From: Candidatus Omnitrophota bacterium
GTDB lineage: Bacteria; Omnitrophota; 4484-213
Length of the DNA: 7,767 bases
NCBI GenBank assembly: GCA_003645805.1
Contig: QNCL01000037.1
Coordinates: 1 to 7,767 of the forward strand
Reading direction: 5' to 3'
Below, one piece after another: positions 1 to 7,239 of this stretch. A model generated the notes under the pieces. That model ran no database searches. It was not told the DNA's origin and saw nothing but the letters and a program-made list of their open reading frames with translations. Made by a program: the position numbers and the translations under genes. Numbering within the stretch: the stretch's first letter is position 1; every line of letters starts with the position of its first letter.

Positions 1-2077
1 CCCCCTCATCCAATCTCATTCCAATTACTCCTCTTGCTACTCTCCCAGTAGTTCTTACCTCTGTTTCCTTAAACCTGATTGCTTTCCCTTTCTCTGTTGC
101 CAGAAATATCTCATCCTCTCCGTTGGTAATTCTGCATCCTATCAGTTCATCTCCTTCATCCAAAACAATAGCAATAATTCCCCCTTTACGAGGATGGGCG
201 TATTCTTTAAGCGGTGTTTTCTTTACCAAGCCATTGCGTGTGGCTAAAAGTAGATAACCACTCTCAAAATCCTTTACGCATATACAGGCAGTTATCAACT
301 CCTCAGGAGAAAGGGAGAGAAGATTAACAATTGCCCTCCCTTTTGCCAATCTTCCTGCCTCGGGAATTTCAAATACCTTTAGCGAAAACACCCTCCCTTT
401 ACTGGTAAAGAAGAGGATATAACTGTGAGTGGAGGCGACAAATATATTCTCTAAAAAATCCTTCTCCCTTATCTCGGCAGCAGTAATTCCTTTACCCCCT
501 CGCTTCTGTCTTCTGTAGCCACTTATAGGAAAGCGTTTAATATATCCAAGATGGCTAATGGTAACTACTACATCCTCACGGGCGATAAGATCCTCAATCT
601 GCAATTCCTCTGTTTCCTCAATAATCTCCGTGCGCCTTTCATCTCCAAACTTCTCCTCTATCTCAGATAGTTCTTGCTTTATAACCTCCTTTACCTTCTC
701 CTTACTTCTCAGAATAAGTCTGTACTCCTCTATCTTTTTGAGTAAGTCCATATACTCATTCTCTATCTTTTTTCTCTCCAGGGCAGTTAAGCGTCCAAGT
801 TGAATCTCTAAGATTGCCTTTGCTTGAACCTCAGTAAAAGAGAATCTCTTTATCAGATTATGCTTTGCTACCTCTGTATCCTTAGAGCGTTTGATTATCT
901 CCACAATTTCGTCCAGATTGTTTAAAGCGATAGTAAAACCTTCTAAGATATGAGTGCGTTTCTCTGCTTTGTCTAACTCAAATCTGGTCCGTCGCTGAAT
1001 AACCTCTTGGCGATGTTCTATAAAGGTACGGAGGAGTTGCTTTAGATTTAAGAGCACAGGTCTGTTTCTTACCAGCGCAAGCATAATTATTCCAAAGGTG
1101 GAACGCAAAGGGGTATGTTTATAAAGTTGATTCAATACCACCTGGCTATTCTGCTCTCTTTTGAGTTGAATCACTACTCTCATTCCCTCACGGTCTGACT
1201 CGTCTCGCACCTCACTAATTCCCTCTACTTTCTTATTCTGCACCAAATTGGCAATGTGTTTAACAAACTCTGCCTTGTTTACCTGATAAGGAAGTTCGCT
1301 GATGATAATCGCTTCTTTCCCTTTCTCTCTTTCTATGTATGCCCGACCTTGAAGTTTTATTATCCCTTTCCCTGTGGTATATGCTTGTTTAATCCCTTCT
1401 CTTCCGCAGATAATACCTCCGGTGGGAAAGTCGGGTCCTTTTATCTCCTGCATCAGTTCCTCTACAGAAGCATCAGGATTATCCAAGAGCATATTAATCC
1501 CCGCAATAACCTCACTTAGATTATGGGAAGGGATATTGGTGCTCATACCTACAGCAATCCCTGAAGAACCGTTAATAAGGAGGTTGGGTATACGTGCGGG
1601 AAGAACCGATGGTTCGGTAAGGGTATTGTCAAAGTTGGGGATAAAGTCTACAGTGTCCTTATCGATATCTAAAAGAAGTTGGCTGGTAATTCTCGCCATC
1701 CGTGCCTCTGTATAACGCATAGCCGCGGGAGCGTCTCCATCTACCGAACCAAAATTTCCTTGTCCATCAATCAAAGGATACCTCAAAGAGAAATCCTGAA
1801 CCATCCTCACCAAGGACTCATAGACAGCAACATCTCCATGAGGATGATATTTTCCTAATACCTCCCCTACTACACGGGCACATTTCTTATATGGTTTATT
1901 ATACTCCAGCCCTAATTCCTGCATTGCGTAGAGAATCCTGCGATGCACAGGCTTCAAGCCATCACGCACATCAGGGAGAGCCCTACCTATGATTACACTC
2001 ATAGAGTAATCAAGATAAGAGCTCTTCATCTCATCTTCTATACAAATCGGGACTATCCTCTCCTTTTGGGTATACAT
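1..2077 (-). CDS. gyrA: DNA gyrase subunit A (3' end cut off by the window)
   Basis: GyrA is the breakage-reunion subunit of the A2B2 gyrase that introduces negative supercoils into DNA using ATP. The frame is open from the ATG at 2077 to the window edge (692 codons, no stop), so only the last part of the C-terminal beta-pinwheel is missing. The start is supported by the family-typical opening (ERIVPICIEDEMKSSYLDYS, residues 6-25) and an AAGGAGG upstream. The catalytic tyrosine is Tyr122 in AAMRYTEARM, the same number as in E. coli. The winged-helix quinolone region reads HPHGDVAVYES at 78-88, with Val at 83 and Glu at 87. The GyrA-box QKRGGKG lies at 524-530 (nt 488-508); this motif marks gyrase rather than topoisomerase IV and is needed to wrap DNA. 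A coiled-coil tower precedes it. The gene follows gyrB by 62 nt, as expected for co-expressed subunits. I read several hundred codons base by base and saw no frameshift. Identity is very secure. Confidence 0.97.
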   Translation of the reverse strand, partial: MYTQKERIVPICIEDEMKSSYLDYSMSVIIGRALPDVRDGLKPVHRRILYAMQELGLEYNKPYKKCARVVGEVLGKYHPHGDVAVYESLVRMVQDFSLRYPLIDGQGNFGSVDGDAPAAMRYTEARMARITSQLLLDIDKDTVDFIPNFDNTLTEPSVLPARIPNLLINGSSGIAVGMSTNIPSHNLSEVIAGINMLLDNPDASVEELMQEIKGPDFPTGGIICGREGIKQAYTTGKGIIKLQGRAYIEREKGKEAIIISELPYQVNKAEFVKHIANLVQNKKVEGISEVRDESDREGMRVVIQLKREQNSQVVLNQLYKHTPLRSTFGIIMLALVRNRPVLLNLKQLLRTFIEHRQEVIQRRTRFELDKAEKRTHILEGFTIALNNLDEIVEIIKRSKDTEVAKHNLIKRFSFTEVQAKAILEIQLGRLTALERKKIENEYMDLLKKIEEYRLILRSKEKVKEVIKQELSEIEEKFGDERRTEIIEETEELQIEDLIAREDVVVTISHLGYIKRFPISGYRRQKRGGKGITAAEIREKDFLENIFVASTHSYILFFTSKGRVFSLKVFEIPEAGRLAKGRAIVNLLSLSPEELITACICVKDFESGYLLLATRNGLVKKTPLKEYAHPRKGGIIAIVLDEGDELIGCRITNGEDEIFLATEKGKAIRFKETEVRTTGRVARGVIGMRLDEG

Positions 2078-2089
2078 ATCTACCCTAAA

Positions 2090-2096
2090 CCTCCTT
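2090..2096 (-). promoter_or_regulatory. Shine-Dalgarno of gyrA
   Basis: AAGGAGG on the minus strand, a near-perfect anti-16S match, ends 12 nt before the gyrA ATG at 2077. The spacing is longer than the usual 5-9 nt, but no better start codon lies closer, and the protein N-terminus from this ATG fits the GyrA family. Confidence 0.7.
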
Positions 2097-2139
2097 ATTA
2101 TCCGCTCTTAAATATAAAAAGTTCTCACAAACTCCTTTC

Positions 2140-4452
2140 TTAAACATCCAGATTTCTTACCTCCAGAGCGTTTTGTTCAATAAACTTTCTGCGTGGGGCT
2201 ATCGCTTCTCCCATCAGCATAGTAAATATCTCATCTGCCTCCACTGCATCCTCTAACACCACCTTTAATATCGTGCGTTTGTCTGGGTTCATTGTGGTCT
2301 CCCAAAGTTGCTCTGGATTCATCTCTCCTAATCCTTTGTATCTCTGGACAGAGATCTTCTCGCTCGCATACTCTTGAATAAGAGTTCTTAACTCCCTTAA
2401 GCCTCTTATCTCCCCTTGCTTTTTAGAACTACTTATCTTCAGCACGGGTTTATGAGAGAAGTAGTCCTTTATACTCAACCCTAGTGCTTCCAACTGCTTA
2501 AAATCCCTTATCAGTTCCTTCTCTTCTCTTAACTCTATCGCCTCCTCCACCAGCCCTTCTTCTGAGAAAAAAAACCTCTCTTCTCCCTCTATCTTTGCCC
2601 AATAAAGGGGCAATCTTCTCTCTTTAAGAAAACATTGGGCATACCTCTCAAAGTTTACTCCTCGCTTCCTTAAATACAGGGAAAACTCTTCGATGCGACG
2701 CACCGCCTCTACCATCTTTCTGATCTCCTCAGGTTTGTATCTATAGCCATCGGATAGACGCTGAAGATGCACATCGCCTGAGATCCCTATCTCCAGAAAG
2801 AATCTCTCTTTCTCTTCCTCTGTTTGCACATACTTCTCTTTCTTTCCTTGAGTAATCTTATACAAAGGGGGTTGAGCGATATAGATATGTCCTTTCTCAA
2901 TCAACGGCTTCATCTCCCGGTAAAAGAAGGTGAGAAGAAGGGTGCGTATATGTGCTCCATCTACATCCGAGTCTGTCATAATGATTATCTTATGATACCT
3001 TAATTTAGAGATATCAAAGTCCTCTCTGATGCCTGTGCCAATAGCCATTGTCATTGTCTTTATCTCCTCATTACTTAGAACCTTGTCTATCCTTGCCTTC
3101 TCTACATTGAGCACCTTACCTCTTAAAGGTAATATTGCTTGAAACCGGCGATCTCGTCCCTGTTTGGCACTTCCTCCTGCACTATCTCCCTCTACTAAAT
3201 AGAGTTCAGAAAAACGCGGGTCCTTTTCTGAGCAGTCTGCTAACTTGCCCGGCAGAAGCCCTCCTTCCAGTGCTCCTTTGCGTCGTGTAAGTTCTCTTGC
3301 CTGACGCGCCGCTTCTCTAGCCCGAGCGGCTAAAATCCCCTTCTCTACAATCTTATGGGCAATGGAAGGATTTTCCTCTAAAAAAGTCCTGAGATACTCC
3401 CCTACTATTGACTCCACAATCCCCTGAATCTCACTATTTCCTAACTTGGTTTTTGTCTGTCCTTCAAACTGGGGATTGGGAAGTTTTACGCTGATTACTG
3501 CGGTAAGCCCCTCGCGCACATCCTCTCCGGAAAGCGACTCTATCTTCTTGAACAAACCCTTTTCTTTACAGTACTGATTGATTGTGCGGGTAAGCGCAGA
3601 ACGAAACCCGGAAAGATGCGTCCCCCCTTCCGTAGTATTGATATTGTTGGCAAAACTAAATATATTCTCTGCATAACTGTCATTAAACTGCAAGGCTACC
3701 TCTACACTTATATCCCTCTGTTCCTTCTTAAAATAGATCACCTTCTTATGCAAGGGATTTTTGTTCTCGTTCAGATACTCTACAAAGGAAACAATCCCTC
3801 CCTTATACTTAAATGTATGTTCCTTCCCGCTCTTCTCTTCTTTTATAGCGATCTTCAGCCCTTTATTCAAAAAAGCCAACTCGCGCAAACGCTGAGAGAG
3901 AAGATCAAAAGAAAAATTGGTTTGTTCAAAGATCTGAGCATCGGGCTTAAAGGTTATGATTGTCCCGGTGCTTTTGGCTTTGCCGATGATCTTCAAAGGA
4001 CTTGCTACCTTTCCTTTTTCATAGCGCTGTTTGAATAACTTTCCTTCCCTTTTTATCTCTACTTCCAACCACTCGCTTAAGGCATTCACTACCGACACTC
4101 CTACTCCATGTAGCCCTCCACTTACTTTATATGTGCGATGGTCAAATTTCCCCCCGGCATGTAAGGTGGTCATCACCACCTCTACTGCTGGTTTCTTCTC
4201 ACTTTTGTGCAAATCTACTGGAATACCTCGCCCATTATCAGCAATGCTTACACTCCCATCCGCATTGAGGCTTACCTCTATCTCTGTGCAAAAGCCCGCC
4301 ATTGCTTCGTCAATGCTATTATCTACCACTTCCTCTACCAGATGATGCAAACCAGAAATAGAGGTATCCCCAATATACATCGCTGGGCGTTTTCTTACTG
4401 CCTCTACTCCTTCCAGAACCTGAATATTCGTGGCATCGTATCTCTCACTCAT
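2140..4452 (-). CDS. gyrB: DNA gyrase subunit B
   Basis: GyrB is the ATPase subunit of gyrase and also supplies the TOPRIM metal site for strand cleavage. The product is a complete 770 residues. The GHKL ATPase domain shows Glu41 (general base) and Asn45 in EEVVDNSIDE, Asp72 in ADNGRGIP, and the glycine-rich ATP lid around 101-120. The QTK loop is at 332-334. The TOPRIM domain has EGDSAGG at 421-427 and DSDVDG at 494-499 (metal ligands Glu421, Asp494, Asp496). The tail motif QRYKGLGEMNPEQLWETTMNP is at 703-723. About 120 residues (roughly 552-670) sit between the two halves of the TOPRIM/tail region; short Gram-positive GyrB (~640 aa) lacks this, while E. coli GyrB (~804 aa) has a comparable insert. 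The ATG overlaps the end of the upstream DUF721 gene by 8 nt, suggesting translational coupling. gyrA follows. GyrB rather than ParE is supported by the adjoining true gyrA. Confidence 0.98.
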   Translation of the reverse strand: MSERYDATNIQVLEGVEAVRKRPAMYIGDTSISGLHHLVEEVVDNSIDEAMAGFCTEIEVSLNADGSVSIADNGRGIPVDLHKSEKKPAVEVVMTTLHAGGKFDHRTYKVSGGLHGVGVSVVNALSEWLEVEIKREGKLFKQRYEKGKVASPLKIIGKAKSTGTIITFKPDAQIFEQTNFSFDLLSQRLRELAFLNKGLKIAIKEEKSGKEHTFKYKGGIVSFVEYLNENKNPLHKKVIYFKKEQRDISVEVALQFNDSYAENIFSFANNINTTEGGTHLSGFRSALTRTINQYCKEKGLFKKIESLSGEDVREGLTAVISVKLPNPQFEGQTKTKLGNSEIQGIVESIVGEYLRTFLEENPSIAHKIVEKGILAARAREAARQARELTRRKGALEGGLLPGKLADCSEKDPRFSELYLVEGDSAGGSAKQGRDRRFQAILPLRGKVLNVEKARIDKVLSNEEIKTMTMAIGTGIREDFDISKLRYHKIIIMTDSDVDGAHIRTLLLTFFYREMKPLIEKGHIYIAQPPLYKITQGKKEKYVQTEEEKERFFLEIGISGDVHLQRLSDGYRYKPEEIRKMVEAVRRIEEFSLYLRKRGVNFERYAQCFLKERRLPLYWAKIEGEERFFFSEEGLVEEAIELREEKELIRDFKQLEALGLSIKDYFSHKPVLKISSSKKQGEIRGLRELRTLIQEYASEKISVQRYKGLGEMNPEQLWETTMNPDKRTILKVVLEDAVEADEIFTMLMGEAIAPRRKFIEQNALEVRNLDV

Positions 4453-4765
4453 CTTCCTCTCTCAACTTCTCTATTCTAAAACTTACCTGCACAGAAAACC
4501 TTTTCTCCAGAGCATTCTCTATCTTCTCTTTCCATATCTCTTTCCGAAAATTTAGATCGGCTAACCATGCTGAACTATCCACTGCTACTATCAAACGCAC
4601 CTTCTTCCCTTCCTTTATTACCTCCTTTAACCTGCTATGTCTTTGCGCCTCAAGAGGAACAATATCCTTCCATAGGTGAAAAATTCTTTCCTTCTCCTCG
4701 TCTTTTATCGACCTTATCACCTCCTGCACAATCTCCTTCAAAGGTTGAGGATGTATATCTACCAC
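4445..4765 (-). CDS. DUF721/DciA-family protein
   Basis: This 106-residue protein matches the DUF721 family, which includes DciA, the ancestral bacterial loader or operator of the replicative helicase DnaB. Family signatures are the early LWKDIV (Trp32) and the strand-turn LIVAVDSSAWLADL (58-71, Trp67), followed by a helix (FRKEIWKEKIENAL) and a final strand-rich VQVSFRIEKL. The start is GTG at 4765 with GGGAG 8 nt upstream; no better in-frame ATG exists near the N-terminus. It sits between dnaN and gyrB, the position DUF721 genes occupy in many bacterial origin regions, usually after recF. Its stop TGA lies inside the gyrB start (ATGAGTGA). Family membership is fairly secure. A helicase-loading role is inferred from the family, since many DUF721 members have not been tested. 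Confidence 0.82.
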   Translation of the reverse strand: MVDIHPQPLKEIVQEVIRSIKDEEKERIFHLWKDIVPLEAQRHSRLKEVIKEGKKVRLIVAVDSSAWLADLNFRKEIWKEKIENALEKRFSVQVSFRIEKLREEDE

Positions 4766-4810
4766 TTTCTTCTCTCCCTTCTATTATCCTGAAGAGTAAA
4801 AAAGGATAAA
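4766..4810 (-). other. Short dnaN-DUF721 spacer with weak inverted repeat
   Basis: This is the 45-nt gap between the dnaN stop and the GTG of the next gene. It holds TATCCT and AGGATA (4785-4790 and 4803-4808), which could form a 6-bp stem with a 12-nt loop containing a T-run. No U-tract follows the stem, so it is not a convincing intrinsic terminator. The only clear signal is the GGGAG ribosome site nearer to the downstream gene. Confidence 0.3.
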
Positions 4811-5920
4811 TTACTGGCTAATCTGAATGGGCATAAGGATACAAGTAAAGTTCTCTGCTTTAAAAACCCCCGGCTTCTCACTCTCCTCCAATCCTAATTC
4901 TATCTCTTCAAAGGGAATACTACGAAGCATATCCAGAAGATAGTAGGGATTAAATCCTATAGTAATCTCCTCTCCTTGATATTCCACCTCCATCTCCTCT
5001 CTTGCTTCCCCTAAATCTGGCGTCTCACTACTGATAAGCAATCTATTCTTGTTTAGGTTTAACTTCATCAATGAGGCAGAGGGAGCGGTAAGTAAACTGA
5101 CACGGCGAGTTGCGGAGAGGAATCCCTCTCTATTTATCTTGGCTATCCTGCTACTCCTTTGAGGAATAACCTGCTCATAATCAGGAAACTCACCTTCTAT
5201 CAAGCGCGAGATTACCACAGTATTATCAATAACAAAAACCATCTGGTTTTCTATTAAATAAATCTCTATCTCTCCTTCTCCCAATAATCTATTTACTTCC
5301 TTTACCGCTTTTATGGGTAGGATTACCCCTCTCTTCCACAACTCTCCCTTTACTCCCTCTACCTCCTTCTCTACTAAAGCAAGCCTCCTTCCATCAGTGG
5401 ATACCAATCTTAATTTACCCTCTTTGTGCACAAACAGAATCCCATTGAGCACATATCGGCTCTCTTCACTGGAAACAGCAAAAGCGGTCATCGTCAATAA
5501 ACTCTTTAACACTGGTTGAGAAAGGCTTATCTTCTCTCTATTCTCTTCCGGAAGAGAAGGAAGTTGAGGAAAATCGCCTGCGGGCAAACCCATTATTCGA
5601 TAGAAAACCTTTCCCGCTTCTATTTGAAGAATATTATTCTTTTTGACCGAAATATCTATCTTCTCATCAGGCAACTCATGCACAATATCAGAAATCTTCT
5701 TTGCAGGCACGGTAATTGCTCCTATCTCCTCTACCTCTATCTCGCCCTTTACTAATGCAGAGATTCCTATCTCCAAGTCTGTCCCGCTAAACTTTATCCC
5801 CTCTTTCTCTACTTCTACCAAGATGTTGGAAAGAATGGGTAAAGTAGCCCGAGGGTTGATTACATTACTCACTCTCTGAATCCCTTCCCTTAGAACACTC
5901 CTTTTACACCTGAACCTCAT
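4811..5920 (-). CDS. dnaN: DNA polymerase III sliding clamp (beta subunit)
   Basis: DnaN dimerises into the ring that tethers DNA polymerase III and many repair proteins to DNA. The 369 residues match the usual 366-378 and divide into three clamp folds of about 120 residues each. Diagnostic segments are RATLPILSNILVEV (24-37), the cleft motif TDGRRLALVEK (175-185), EGEFPDYEQVIP (242-253) and FNPYYLLDMLRS (323-334). The C-terminus reads ILMPIQISQ, where the usual MPxR(L) tail has Gln in place of Arg and three extra residues; MP at 363-364 is kept. The ATG at 5920 is preceded by a strong GGAGGAGG. The gene follows metF by 31 nt and precedes the DUF721 gene by 45 nt. No recF-like frame lies downstream, where that gene often sits. 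Identity is secure. Confidence 0.97.
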   Translation of the reverse strand: MRFRCKRSVLREGIQRVSNVINPRATLPILSNILVEVEKEGIKFSGTDLEIGISALVKGEIEVEEIGAITVPAKKISDIVHELPDEKIDISVKKNNILQIEAGKVFYRIMGLPAGDFPQLPSLPEENREKISLSQPVLKSLLTMTAFAVSSEESRYVLNGILFVHKEGKLRLVSTDGRRLALVEKEVEGVKGELWKRGVILPIKAVKEVNRLLGEGEIEIYLIENQMVFVIDNTVVISRLIEGEFPDYEQVIPQRSSRIAKINREGFLSATRRVSLLTAPSASLMKLNLNKNRLLISSETPDLGEAREEMEVEYQGEEITIGFNPYYLLDMLRSIPFEEIELGLEESEKPGVFKAENFTCILMPIQISQ

Positions 5921-5922
5921 CG

Positions 5923-5934
5923 CCTCCTCCTTTT
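5923..5934 (-). promoter_or_regulatory. Strong Shine-Dalgarno of dnaN
   Basis: AAAAGGAGGAGG on the minus strand sits directly upstream of the dnaN ATG. The first AGGAGG leaves a 5-nt spacer. It fixes the start and suggests efficient translation. It lies in the 31-nt metF-dnaN gap, which has no room for a complete separate promoter, so any dnaN-specific promoter would have to lie inside metF. Confidence 0.75.
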
Positions 5935-5951
5935 AGCCCGCCAGTTACCCT

Positions 5952-6845
5952 CTAAATTGGTGCACCGGCTAAATTACCATTTCTTTTCATCTTTTCTATC
6001 AACTGGTTAACCAGTTCATTCTTTCCTAAAGGCATCAGATGAATCCCTTGACAAAGACCTCGCAAATCTCTTATCAGTTCCCAAGCAATCTCCACACTCT
6101 CTTTTTCCTTCTCTTTTGCCTCCTCTATCCTTCTTATCATCTCTGCAGGAATAGAGATACCCAATATATTCCTGTTCAGATACTCTGCGCTCTTTCTATT
6201 CTTCAGAAAGATAATCCCGGCAAGAATAGGCACCTCTAATTTCCCTGCTTTCTCCATAAATCTCTTAAATTTATCCAGATTAAATACTGGTTGTGTTTGA
6301 AAAAACCTTGCTCCCGCTTCGATCTTCCTTTTCATCTTCTCGATCTGGAATTCAATGTTCTCCGCATTAGGATCTACCGCTGCTCCGCAAAAGAATCGTA
6401 CTCTTCCCTCCAGCGCCCTTCCACTCAGATCATAGCCTTCTTCCATTCTCTTTATCATCTTTAGAATCCCTACCGAATCCAGGTCAAACACGGGTTTAGC
6501 CGGCTTCTCTCCTTTCTCTAAAGGGGGATCGCCACTTAAACACAGCACATTCTCTATTCCCAATACAGAAGCAGAAAGGATCTCTGATTGAAGGGCTAAG
6601 CGATTACGGTGAGCCCCGGTTATCTGAAAAATTGGTTCCCCTCCCTTTTCTTTGATCAGATGAGAGAGAGAAAGAGAACCTAAACGCATTATCCCCCCTG
6701 CCATATCCGTAACATTAATAGCATCCACCTTATTCTTCAAGAACTCTGCACTTCTCAAAACCGAGTCTATGTTTACACCACAGGGAGGAGTAAGTTCGGT
6801 GGTAATTACAAACTCCCCCTTTCCTATCTTCTCCCGAAATCCCAT
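5952..6845 (-). CDS. metF: 5,10-methylenetetrahydrofolate reductase (MetF family)
   Basis: MetF is a flavin-dependent TIM-barrel enzyme that reduces methylene-tetrahydrofolate to methyl-tetrahydrofolate. This feeds methionine synthesis or, in acetogens, the methyl branch of the Wood-Ljungdahl pathway. The product is 297 residues, the size of bacterial MetF (E. coli 296). Visible signatures are ITTELTPP with the proposed proton-donor Glu17 (E. coli Glu28), HRNRLALQSE (79-88), VLCLSGDPP with Asp106 (E. coli Asp120), FFQTQPVFNLDKF (181-193), PILAGIIFL, and the C-terminal GIHLMPLG. It begins 3 nt after the stop of the FolP-like domain gene and in the same frame, with AGGAGGAG about 12 nt upstream. 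No MetV-type zinc-protein partner gene is visible, so which electron donor it uses cannot be told. The family is very secure; the pathway role is open. Confidence 0.93.
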   Translation of the reverse strand: MGFREKIGKGEFVITTELTPPCGVNIDSVLRSAEFLKNKVDAINVTDMAGGIMRLGSLSLSHLIKEKGGEPIFQITGAHRNRLALQSEILSASVLGIENVLCLSGDPPLEKGEKPAKPVFDLDSVGILKMIKRMEEGYDLSGRALEGRVRFFCGAAVDPNAENIEFQIEKMKRKIEAGARFFQTQPVFNLDKFKRFMEKAGKLEVPILAGIIFLKNRKSAEYLNRNILGISIPAEMIRRIEEAKEKEKESVEIAWELIRDLRGLCQGIHLMPLGKNELVNQLIEKMKRNGNLAGAPI

Positions 6846-6848
6846 TCT

Positions 6849-7208
6849 CTAACTCTGCTCCTCCTCTAATCTCCTGCTTATCATCTTTCCTATCTCTCTC
6901 AATCCAAAGGGCTGGCGTTCTATCTTCTGGGCAAGAACCTTCAACTGGGCTAATGTACCCATCAGTAGACAATCACTGACCTGAACCTTCCCGGTAATCA
7001 CCTCTCTATGCAAAGCCGCCTCCGCTCCTAAAGAGAGCGCCTCTTGCTTTAGGATAATACCCGCTTCTCTCTTTATCCCTTCTATCTTCAGAACTCTGAA
7101 CACCCCTTTCTCTGCCATAATCTCTAATCCCTCTCTATCCACACCAATCTTTCTCAGTTCTTCTCTAACATCCTTCAGATTATCTAAAGGAATAAAGGAT
7201 ATCCTCAT
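6849..7208 (-). CDS. Stand-alone dihydropteroate synthase N-terminal-like domain (no catalytic barrel)
   Basis: This 119-residue protein resembles the accessory domain that precedes the catalytic barrel in the long FolP proteins of many deltaproteobacteria, clostridia and other anaerobes. From memory of that family, the shared landmarks are IGVDREGLEIMAEKG (21-35), the helix LKQEALSLGAEAAL (53-66), DCLLMGT (79-85) and RQPFGL (98-103). In long FolP these are followed by a linker and then the catalytic motif beginning GILNVTPDSFSDGG; here the protein ends 16 residues after QPFGL and no such motif occurs anywhere in the window. It therefore cannot make dihydropteroate by itself. There is no signal peptide or membrane segment. 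It follows ftsH by 31 nt with no clear ribosome site (only GAGA), and its TAG is followed by AGA and the in-frame metF ATG. A TAG one codon before its own ATG prevents an upstream start. It may be a folP remnant, a split subunit, or a MetF helper. Confidence 0.72.
   Translation of the reverse strand: MRISFIPLDNLKDVREELRKIGVDREGLEIMAEKGVFRVLKIEGIKREAGIILKQEALSLGAEAALHREVITGKVQVSDCLLMGTLAQLKVLAQKIERQPFGLREIGKMISRRLEEEQS
6858..6865 (-). promoter_or_regulatory. Shine-Dalgarno of metF inside the preceding gene
   Basis: AGGAGGAG on the minus strand lies in the last codons of the upstream small gene, about 12 nt before the metF ATG. The placement suggests that metF translation is coupled to, or re-initiated after, the FolP-like domain gene. 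Confidence 0.55.
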
Positions 7209-7239
7209 TCTCTATCTGGAATAGAAGCAATAGGTAAGG

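Noticed and set aside
558..803. Plus-strand open frame of 81 codons (and similar ones at 1256-1715 and 1943-2143)
   Set aside because: These lie opposite gyrA. They are Ser/Leu/Ile/Phe-rich low-complexity translations of a CT-rich antisense strand, with no family resemblance.
2078..2139. Tiny GTG frame (6 codons) with its own AAGGAG in the gyrB-gyrA gap as a leader peptide
   Set aside because: Too short, no attenuator-like hairpins and no biased codon run; the AAGGAG next to the gyrB stop is probably incidental in purine-rich mRNA.
3616..4479. Plus-strand frames of 90-140 codons
   Set aside because: They lie antisense to conserved gyrB ATPase and transducer codons; gyrB is unambiguous there and the plus-strand products resemble nothing known.
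4785..4808. Intrinsic terminator after dnaN
   Set aside because: The stem is only 6 AT-rich base pairs with a 12-nt loop, and no U-run follows it.
5921..5951. Promoter or DnaA-box cluster upstream of dnaN
   Set aside because: The gap is 31 nt and mostly ribosome-binding site; I saw no TTATCCACA-like cluster by eye, though I could not scan exhaustively.
6730..6972. Minus-strand 80-codon frame spanning the FolP-like gene and the start of metF
   Set aside because: It overlaps two better-supported frames, and its translation is just an out-of-phase reading of them.
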